Shown here piece after piece: positions 14,554 to 20,662 of a DNA stretch of 20,662 bases (the first letter of the stretch is position 1; each line of letters begins with the position of its first letter). Source of the stretch: a virus; IMG/VR virus record IMGVR_UViG_3300027782_000446, positions 1 to 20,662 of that record; one strand, given 5' to 3'. The position numbers and the translations under genes were made by a program. Under the pieces are notes generated by a model, which did not search any database, was not told the DNA's origin, and saw nothing but the letters and a program-made list of their open reading frames with translations.

Positions 14554-15111
14554 TTAACCTAGATAGGTTACGCAAAATCCTGAATGATATCCACCGTGCC
14601 ACTGTCCCGAATCACTTACAGTAAATCCAAAATTATCACCTGCACTGGCAGGAAACGTTACTGTGGCATGCGCTGTTTTCCACGATCCGCCTGCTGCATA
14701 GTGATAGGCAGTGTATACTGGCGCTGCGCCGGTCCATGTACCGCCGTTGATGCTGATATATCCGTGCCAGCGATTGTTGCCGTCCGGATAAACGATACTC
14801 CAAAACTGAATAAGATACAGTCCAGCTATTGGTGCATAGTATTTGTTGTTTGTCAAATTCATTCCGGACGTTGTACTAGAGTTGACTCCTATAAAGTCGC
14901 CTTCACCGCCTACGCTGTAAATTGCATCAAAGTCAACGTTGCCAGTATAATACTTTGCATTATTATCAGCAATACCGGCTGTTCCTACAGGTTGACGATG
15001 AATTCTAACCTTGCCGTTGGTATCCATGTTCATTACATCAAAGCTGCCGTTGTTGACGTTGAATCCGCCTGAACTGTCTGTGATTTGAATACCGTTTAAA
15101 TTTAATCCCAT
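14554..15111 (-). CDS. C1q-like tail protein 1
   Basis: The 185-residue protein has a short linker N-terminus ('GIQITDSSGGFNVNNGSFDVMN') and a C-terminal beta-sandwich of C1q/TNF-like type: 'NLTNNKYYAPIAGLYLIQFW', 'GYISINGG' and a terminal 'WHGGYHSGFCVTYLG'. Phage C1q-like domains usually sit at fibre tips and bind receptors. It is one of three tandem genes with the same layout, with no catalytic motif. GGATAATA upstream and spacing suggest it is translated with its neighbours. Confidence 0.65.
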   Translation of the reverse strand: MGLNLNGIQITDSSGGFNVNNGSFDVMNMDTNGKVRIHRQPVGTAGIADNNAKYYTGNVDFDAIYSVGGEGDFIGVNSSTTSGMNLTNNKYYAPIAGLYLIQFWSIVYPDGNNRWHGYISINGGTWTGAAPVYTAYHYAAGGSWKTAHATVTFPASAGDNFGFTVSDSGQWHGGYHSGFCVTYLG

Positions 15112-15115
15112 GATA

Positions 15116-15637
15116 TTATCCTATTTGGAAGCAGACTAGGCCGCTGTGATAACTACCGTGATAGTATGTTCCGTTTTCGATGTACATCCGCCAATTATCG
15201 GCTGCATTCAATGCATCAGTAATAGACATGTTAGTGGTACTCCAAGCTGCTGAGGCTCGACCTAGAGTGGTCCTTGTGGGATAATTGATCCCGTATCCGC
15301 CGCCATTTTTATAAAAGTTTCCGTTGAAATCATTGTTATTTCCAGTAATGCTTCCCCAGTAGGCATAGTAAATTCCAGTAATTGGGGCCACAAAGTAATT
15401 ATTTGTTGTGGCATTGTTACCGAATGAACTTTGGTTCACTGACAAGGCAGTCAACGGATAAGTTCCTGTGTTAGTTACCTGACTAACGTTGTGCCAAGTG
15501 CCCTGTGCTGCTGGTAAATTATATTTCCGTAGATAACCTGCAGTTGTGATTTCTGCTGCCACCGCAGAGTTTGTATAAAATTGCAGTGCATCGCCGCTGG
15601 CATTCAGCTGAGCATTTGTTCCAAAATCGTATCCCAT
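15116..15637 (-). CDS. C1q-like tail protein 2
   Basis: The 173-residue protein has an N-terminal fibre-like segment ('NASGDALQFYTNSAVAAEI'), then 'YFVAPITGIYYAYWGS', 'FYKNGGGYG' and a terminal 'YHGSYHSGLVCFQIG'. It is the same family as the neighbours on both sides, with the terminal Trp replaced by Tyr in the HGSYHSG motif. AGGA stands about 5 bases before the start. The gap to protein 1 is 4 bases, so this is a tight gene array. Confidence 0.65.
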   Translation of the reverse strand: MGYDFGTNAQLNASGDALQFYTNSAVAAEITTAGYLRKYNLPAAQGTWHNVSQVTNTGTYPLTALSVNQSSFGNNATTNNYFVAPITGIYYAYWGSITGNNNDFNGNFYKNGGGYGINYPTRTTLGRASAAWSTTNMSITDALNAADNWRMYIENGTYYHGSYHSGLVCFQIG

Positions 15638-15638
15638 A

Positions 15639-16184
15639 TTATCCTACCATCCAAAATGTTAAACCGCTGTAATGGCCGCCGTGCCACCCGCCACTTGCAG
15701 AGCTGCCACAAACAACGGCAATCCAATCTCCTGATGCTAGCAACATCGTAATACCGCAACTTGAAGTTCCCCACGACCCTGTATGATACCCGTAGGCAGC
15801 ATATGGTGCTCCACTACCAATTGGACACTGTCCGCCGTTTTTATAAAAAACGTGCTGCGAACCACCCGGTGTTGAGATAGTTGCCCACTCGAAGTGATAG
15901 ACTCCTCTTACCGGTGCTGTAAATCTACTGGCGCTTGAAGTTGTGTTAGTTAGGTTGTAGTGTGATCCATTATTGAACCCGCTGATATCCAATGGCGTGT
16001 AGTTTCCACTATAGGTCAAGCCACCGTTGCTTGAGTGGGTGGCTACCCCTGCAGGTTTGTATTGCTGGCGCAATCTGCCATCGGCAAGTACAGTAAATGC
16101 TGATCCAGATTGTCCTGCGGGCTTCATTTCGATCGCCCCACTGCTACCTTGAATATAGTTACCTGAACCAAAATTGATAGGCAT
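15639..16184 (-). CDS. C1q-like tail protein 3
   Basis: The ATG at 16184 ('MPINFGSG') has GGGAG about 7 bases upstream and follows the preceding gene by one base; a longer reading from 16223 would overlap that gene. The 181-residue protein has 'FTAPVRGVYHFEWAT', 'FYKNGGQCPIG' and a terminal 'WHGGHYSGLTFWMVG', as in the two neighbours. The beta-sandwich is likely a trimeric fibre tip. Its N-terminus ('GAIEMKPAGQSG..LADGRL') is of the collagen-free linker type common in marine tail fibres. Confidence 0.65.
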   Translation of the reverse strand: MPINFGSGNYIQGSSGAIEMKPAGQSGSAFTVLADGRLRQQYKPAGVATHSSNGGLTYSGNYTPLDISGFNNGSHYNLTNTTSSASRFTAPVRGVYHFEWATISTPGGSQHVFYKNGGQCPIGSGAPYAAYGYHTGSWGTSSCGITMLLASGDWIAVVCGSSASGGWHGGHYSGLTFWMVG

Positions 16185-16185
16185 A

Positions 16186-17307
16186 TTAAGCTCCCGGAAT
16201 TGCCGCTTTCTTAGCAGGAACAACAGATTTGTCTACTTCCTGTAACAAGAACTTGTACGTTTTTCCATTTTTGTTGTTGTAAATGAATAGATCTTCCTCA
16301 CCCTCGACTATGGTATAATCACCAATACCGTTGCTTAGTTCCAAGTCAGTGGTGTAAATTGTAGACCAGCGTAAGCTGGCTGTACCTAAGTTATATGTAT
16401 TGTTTGCACCAGGATTTACTCCACCGCAGACAATCGCACTTGCACCTGCACCTGCTGACCAACCACCAAAGTAATAGGCATTGTCTGTGTTAAAAGTGAT
16501 CTTTGAAGCATACACTCCCGGACGATGGAAAGCCAATGACGGTCTTGAAGTTCCGCCGTTGTCTTGTATTTCCATGTTTGAAGTACTATTAGTTAAATCT
16601 GCACCGGAGCCGAAGAGCGTCTGAATCTTTCCGCCAGTAAACAATGCTCCGCCTACACCAATGCCGCCGCCAACTCTTAAAGCGCCAGTTGTTGAACTGC
16701 TACTTGCTGTGGTTTCGTCAATGTATACCTGTCCTTTTGTGGCATCAGTGGTAGATCGTAGGGTCAGTGTTGCACTTGCTGCGGTACCACCAGTTACTAT
16801 CGAAGTTCTTAAATCACCTGTGCTGGGCACAAATGACAGGTTTGATCTAACTAAAGGACTTAATGAAGTTGGTATTGACCCAGACGCTGTTCCAAAAAAC
16901 GGATAGTGTACTGTGGCTGTGGATCCAGAATCGCTTACCGGAATATTTCCACCTGCGCTGGCCCAAGTTAAATTACCACTGGTATCGGAAGTTAACACAA
17001 ACCCACTAGTGCCCGATACTGCCGCGGGCCAAGTAATGGTATAGTTTGCAGCCATAGTAGCTGCGGCCTGCATAGCAATGTAGTTGGTACCGTTGCCTGT
17101 GGCTTCTCTGAGTCGAAGATCTCCTTGGTTGGCCAAGGTTAAATCACCGGTGATCACTATGTCGGAATTGACATTAGTCACTCCAGTGCCGTTTGGATCT
17201 AGAGTAATATCCTGATTAGTCTGCGATGAGCTCAGTGTAGCAGCACTGGCCTGTATGTTACCAATTTTTTCTAGGCCTGTGGTTTGCCCGCTGGTTCTTC
17301 GTCCCAT
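16186..17307 (-). CDS. Tail fibre / structural protein
   Basis: The 373-residue protein has modules seen in marine phage fibres: 'LRLREATGNGTNYIAMQA', 'YTITWPAA.SGTSGFVL', 'GALRVGGGIGVGGALFTGG' and a C-terminal 'TYNLGTASLRWSTIY' followed by 'NGIGDYTIVEGEEDLFIYNNKNGK'. The last part is a common end of such fibres. It is Ser/Thr/Gly-rich and has no enzyme motif. AAGGCGG before the start is a good ribosome site. It is the longest fibre-like gene before the C1q cluster and may be the shaft to which those proteins bind. Confidence 0.7.
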   Translation of the reverse strand: MGRRTSGQTTGLEKIGNIQASAATLSSSQTNQDITLDPNGTGVTNVNSDIVITGDLTLANQGDLRLREATGNGTNYIAMQAAATMAANYTITWPAAVSGTSGFVLTSDTSGNLTWASAGGNIPVSDSGSTATVHYPFFGTASGSIPTSLSPLVRSNLSFVPSTGDLRTSIVTGGTAASATLTLRSTTDATKGQVYIDETTASSSSTTGALRVGGGIGVGGALFTGGKIQTLFGSGADLTNSTSNMEIQDNGGTSRPSLAFHRPGVYASKITFNTDNAYYFGGWSAGAGASAIVCGGVNPGANNTYNLGTASLRWSTIYTTDLELSNGIGDYTIVEGEEDLFIYNNKNGKTYKFLLQEVDKSVVPAKKAAIPGA

Positions 17308-17319
17308 ATTATATCCGCC

Positions 17320-17649
17320 TTATGCTGTTGATGTTTCGATACCGTAAACAACTACACTTAATGAAGGTGTTGCTGTTGGGGTCGAAACAACTATTAATTT
17401 TGAAGCATCCATCACAATACCAGTGCGTTCTAAAACGCCATTGGCCACCAATGATGAGTCGTATTCTATGTATTCTGCTGCGCCCGGTGTAGCTGATGAT
17501 GCCACAGCTATACGTATGTTAGCAGTAGCACTTGAGCTTCGATTAACCACATTCACGGAGACTACACTGAATGTGCTGGCTGGCACTGTGTATACCGTGG
17601 TATCTGCTGTGGTTGTAATATTGGCTGTGCCTAGTCTTCCTGTTGCCAT
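17320..17649 (-). CDS. Small virion-like protein
   Basis: The 109-residue protein opens 'MATGRLGTANITTTADTTVYTVP' and then alternates Val/Ser/Thr with 'VNVVNRSSSATANIRIAVASS', all beta-strand material. Its N-terminus and length match small structural proteins of T4-like marine phages that sit between tail genes. No Cys, membrane segment or motif is visible. GGAG upstream supports the start; a TTTAAATA sequence at 17668-17675 (reverse strand) may be a degenerate late box. Confidence 0.55.
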   Translation of the reverse strand: MATGRLGTANITTTADTTVYTVPASTFSVVSVNVVNRSSSATANIRIAVASSATPGAAEYIEYDSSLVANGVLERTGIVMDASKLIVVSTPTATPSLSVVVYGIETSTA

Positions 17650-17662
17650 TTTTTATTCTCCG

Positions 17663-20662
17663 TTAATTATTTAAAAAGTAGTTCCAAGCTACTGGGTAAC
17701 CTCTTACTCCCGCCCGGAAGTCAAAGGTAGCTTTCATAGCTATGGTGCCGCCTGTGGTAGTAGTTATCTGTGTACCTGAAACACTGATAAAACCAGCCAC
17801 TAAGCTATTTACGTTCAAAGCTGCTCCACCGCCACCAATCTGTGCAGAAATATATGCTCTAATTGCTCGCTGTGTGGCTACAACGCTGTCTGAATTAGCT
17901 GTTAAGAATGGATCTGTGCTAAATTCAGTGATTGTAGCTGAGTTTCCGCCTAGTGTGATGTTACCTAAACTTAGTTCTGCTAGACCTGCAATGTTAAATG
18001 CATCAGCATTCAATGTTGCAACACCAGTCGATTGTTCAATAGTAAACAATTCACCAACTCGGAAGTTACCGTCTTGGTCAGTGGAAGTATAGAATACACG
18101 ACCACCGTTGTTGTCCACGGTTTCGTTGGCCTGTATAGCAGGCTGTGTGGGCAGTCCTGGATAGTTGGTTTCTACAAAGTTACCTGTACCGATATCTAAG
18201 AAGTCGTGTCCTGTTAGTCTAACCTGACTATATCGGATTCGAGTAGTTATTGCTGTGCTATCTGCAGGAGCATTGAACTCACTCATGCTCGGCGAAAGTT
18301 GGAAGAATGCTGCTCTTGCACCATCTTCTGTGCCGCTTTCTGAAAGCACCTGAACCAATTTGTACACAGTGTTAGGTTGTGTGGCAAACACCACGTTGGC
18401 GCCTGCTCTAGGAGTACCAGTCAGTCTCTTAACGCCAACAAATCTACCACTTTGGAAATTATTACCGTATCCGTCACCTTGATCTATTTCTACTATGGCT
18501 GCATCAAACCCTGTGCCTCTATTTTTAAAGCTGACGTTAGCACATGCTCCGTTGCCTATTCTCACTGAAGTAGGAGCTTCATACAAATTGTTAGGATCAG
18601 TTATGGTAATGGTTGGAGCAACACTATAAGTACTTCCAGGATCTGTCACACGTATAGCATAAATCTTATTGTCTGAAACAAATGCACGAGCTTTGGCAGT
18701 GGCGCCTAGTATGGCGCTTGAGGCTGCTGTGGTTGATGCTGAAGGAATAATAGCCCATATACCTGTTTGACTAGGATTACCATGCACCGCTTTTAAAGCA
18801 CCGGTGCCTGAAGCACGAGTGATTGCTCTTGTGGTCCATACAACTCCGTCTCCTGAACTGCTCATGTTGTTGCTGCTGCTCTGCGTGACCAAGAAAATAC
18901 CTTGTCCGTAGGTCACACGAGTCGATGTACCCGATCCAATATAACCGCTGACTCCAGTCGAACTCCATGTTACCCCTTTGTCCACACTCCATGCTGGATT
19001 CACAGAACCATCACTAGATACTACAACAAATTTATTAGCACCATAAACCAAGCCGCTCCATGATGAGCTAGACGGTAATGTGCCGCCTGCAGTCCATGTT
19101 ACTCCGCCGTCCGCGCTGTAGGCGCTGGTGTTGAAAAGAGAGCTGACTACCATCCATACACCTTGACCATAAGCGATGCTGGTCCCTGTGCCTCCTGGTG
19201 TGGTGCCCCCTACAGTCCAAGATACGCCACCGTTGGTTGAATAAGCAGTGGTTCCGTCAAATCCTAGAACTACCCAACGTGCTACTCCCGATACATTTCC
19301 GTAAGCAACACCAACAGCTTGTCCACTCAAAGCGCCTGGTAATGAACCACCCGAAGTCCATGTTGTTCCGCCGTCTGTTGAATATGCATTGACTGTGGTA
19401 CTAGAACTTACTGCTACCAAGTGATTGGCAATTGGAGTTGCTGTACCTGTGCCCGAACCTATTCCAGTAGCTACAAAATATGTACCGACTAGATTGGCAG
19501 TAGCTCCTATGCTAGTGAATACAGTATTACCTAGTGATGTGATAACATATGATCTACCTACCACAAAGGCCCCTGCAGTTTCTACTGTTGTTAATTTACC
19601 TGCAGCCATGCCAACCCAATTTGAAGTACTAGGCAATGATAATAAATTTTGACTCCATGTAGTACCGTTGGTAGAAGTATTGGTAGTTCTTGAACCACTA
19701 GCTATTGCTGCAAATTTGCCGCCTGCACCTACACCTGTGAATTCAAACGCGGTAATTGCTCCAGTTGTAGCATTAACTGCTGTTACTGTAACAGTAACAT
19801 CGTTGGCGCTTGATGCACCACCAAGGCTTGTGCCAACAATAGTAAGTGTGTCTAGTCTTGCATAGCCTGTACCTGCGCTAACAATATTAACAGCTGAATA
19901 TTTTATGCCTTTGCGAACCACAGTGAATGTAGCGCCTGTGCCGCTGCCGCTGGTTGTAGTTGAAATTGGCGAGTACACTGCAAAAGTTGGAGCGTAAGTT
20001 GCGTCAGTATAACTTTGAGCTGTACCTAATGTTCTTGCAGTACTGCTGTAAGTTGGTGCAGTAAATGTAACTCTTGGCTCGACCAAATAAGTAGATGAAG
20101 CATCTGGAGCCACAATAGCTGTACCTGGTACAACATGATCCCAACCTGCACCACCAGTGCTTTCTTTGGTCACTGTAGCCACTTTTGTTCCTGCGGTGAA
20201 ACTAGCGATAATACCAACTTGTCCTGCACCAGCGCCTGAAGTTACAATCAACTTCATACCCACATACGCACCGGTGATCTCGTCATCAGTAGCCGCTAAT
20301 GTCAGTTGAGTGGTTGTACCGCTCTGAGCAGTGTTAGCATTAGAAATATATCCACTACCACCTAGATTGCCGTCAACTTCTGGGGCTGTGGCGGAGTCGT
20401 CAACATTGTCAAGCAATCTAACTTGGAACACTGCACCGTCACGGAAATCGTCATGTTCAACACTGGCGCCTGCGCCGCCGCCCGACACAGTCCATGTAAT
20501 CTCAGTGTAGTCGGATCCAGCATTATCGTATTCGTATTGATATAATTTATCAATACCGTCTGTAAGCACACTTGCAACATCTGCAGTGTATGATTTATTA
20601 TCTACCGTACAGAGTATCGGAGTTTCAGTGACATCAAAACCTTCTGCTACGGATCCAAAATC
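17663..20662 (-). CDS. Giant tail protein with Asp-box repeats (5' end outside window)
   Basis: The frame stays open to the window edge: 31 further codons precede the GTG at 20569, beginning 'DFGSVAEGFDVTETPIL', so the gene is partial with at least 999 codons visible. It holds beta-strand-rich repeats, an Asp-box segment (18830-19390), a '(T)AGAFVVGRSYVITSLGNT' module inserted near 19440-19590 that recurs in marine phage structural proteins, and a C-terminal part with 'YSQVRLTGHDFLDIGTGN' and 'TSTDQDGNFRVGELFTIEQ' that is conserved in marine T4-like tail fibres. It probably forms a large fibre or baseplate-linked adhesin. Enzymatic activity is not indicated. Confidence 0.75.
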   Translation of the reverse strand, partial: DFGSVAEGFDVTETPILCTVDNKSYTADVASVLTDGIDKLYQYEYDNAGSDYTEITWTVSGGGAGASVEHDDFRDGAVFQVRLLDNVDDSATAPEVDGNLGGSGYISNANTAQSGTTTQLTLAATDDEITGAYVGMKLIVTSGAGAGQVGIIASFTAGTKVATVTKESTGGAGWDHVVPGTAIVAPDASSTYLVEPRVTFTAPTYSSTARTLGTAQSYTDATYAPTFAVYSPISTTTSGSGTGATFTVVRKGIKYSAVNIVSAGTGYARLDTLTIVGTSLGGASSANDVTVTVTAVNATTGAITAFEFTGVGAGGKFAAIASGSRTTNTSTNGTTWSQNLLSLPSTSNWVGMAAGKLTTVETAGAFVVGRSYVITSLGNTVFTSIGATANLVGTYFVATGIGSGTGTATPIANHLVAVSSSTTVNAYSTDGGTTWTSGGSLPGALSGQAVGVAYGNVSGVARWVVLGFDGTTAYSTNGGVSWTVGGTTPGGTGTSIAYGQGVWMVVSSLFNTSAYSADGGVTWTAGGTLPSSSSWSGLVYGANKFVVVSSDGSVNPAWSVDKGVTWSSTGVSGYIGSGTSTRVTYGQGIFLVTQSSSNNMSSSGDGVVWTTRAITRASGTGALKAVHGNPSQTGIWAIIPSASTTAASSAILGATAKARAFVSDNKIYAIRVTDPGSTYSVAPTITITDPNNLYEAPTSVRIGNGACANVSFKNRGTGFDAAIVEIDQGDGYGNNFQSGRFVGVKRLTGTPRAGANVVFATQPNTVYKLVQVLSESGTEDGARAAFFQLSPSMSEFNAPADSTAITTRIRYSQVRLTGHDFLDIGTGNFVETNYPGLPTQPAIQANETVDNNGGRVFYTSTDQDGNFRVGELFTIEQSTGVATLNADAFNIAGLAELSLGNITLGGNSATITEFSTDPFLTANSDSVVATQRAIRAYISAQIGGGGAALNVNSLVAGFISVSGTQITTTTGGTIAMKATFDFRAGVRGYPVAWNYFLNN
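18830..19390 (-). repeat. Asp-box (BNR-like) repeats in the tail protein
   Basis: Five repeats of about 42 residues carry the S-x-D-x-G-x-T-W type motif: STDGGTTW, STNGGVSW, SADGGVTW, SVDKGVTW and a degraded SGDGVVW, at DNA positions near 19370, 19230, 19106, 18978 and 18849. Each is preceded by 'YG.G.WV.V' strands. This is the pattern of a beta-propeller with Asp boxes, as in sialidases and other carbohydrate-binding proteins. Confidence 0.7.

Noticed and set aside
14584-15072. 162-residue + strand open frame rich in Cys and Ile
   Set aside because: It lies opposite C1q-like protein 1, whose repeat layout, ribosome site and neighbours are convincing; the + frame has no family features.
17742-18092. 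116-residue + strand open frame rich in Pro and Val
   Set aside because: It is opposite the conserved C-terminal part of the giant tail protein and reflects that gene's codon bias.

Overview
The window reads as part of the genome of a contractile-tailed, T4-like marine bacteriophage related to the cyanophages and pelagiphages. The support is a set of T4-type morphogenesis genes (start of tail sheath gp18, dNMP kinase gp1, neck proteins gp13 and gp14, sheath stabiliser gp15). Tail-fibre genes carry modules typical of marine T4-like phages, and late-promoter-like (N)TAAATA boxes lie in the gaps. Genes are packed tightly on both strands, with no tRNA, CRISPR array or insertion sequence seen. The host cannot be named from this window.

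Layout. (1) 1-1902: 5' end of the tail sheath gene (-), an HNH-like zinc protein (+), dNMP kinase (-) behind a near-consensus sigma70 promoter, and gp13 (-). (2) 1930-5880 (+): enlarged gp14, enlarged gp15, a Nudix-fold protein lacking the Nudix box, a small helical protein and an FmdB-type zinc ribbon. (3) 5870-13880: an eight-gene tailoring-enzyme block. It holds three flavin-dependent (tryptophan-type) halogenases, four 2OG-Fe(II) oxygenase-like proteins of the PF13759 type, and one companion protein of a halogenase-cluster type. Seven genes lie on the - strand in two translationally coupled groups (Hal3-Hal2, and companion-2OG-Hal1-2OG-2OG). One 2OG gene lies on the + strand between the groups. 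(4) 13977-20662 (-): two small paralogous proteins, three tandem C1q-like tail proteins, a tail-fibre protein, a small virion-like protein, and a giant tail protein running off the right edge with Asp-box repeats. A strong hairpin at 13932-13956 separates the tail genes from the tailoring block.

How it may work together. The structural genes encode neck, sheath and host-recognition parts. The central block looks like an auxiliary biosynthetic cassette: all three halogenases keep the FAD-binding glycines, the catalytic Lys and the Glu of the flavin-dependent halogenase family, and the oxygenases keep HxH...H...R. Halogenation plus oxidation of a shared substrate (free tryptophan, another small molecule, a peptide, or a surface-exposed protein) is an inference. 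No flavin reductase is visible, so reduced FAD would have to come from the host or from elsewhere in the phage genome. This cassette is the strongest candidate in the window for an undescribed system.
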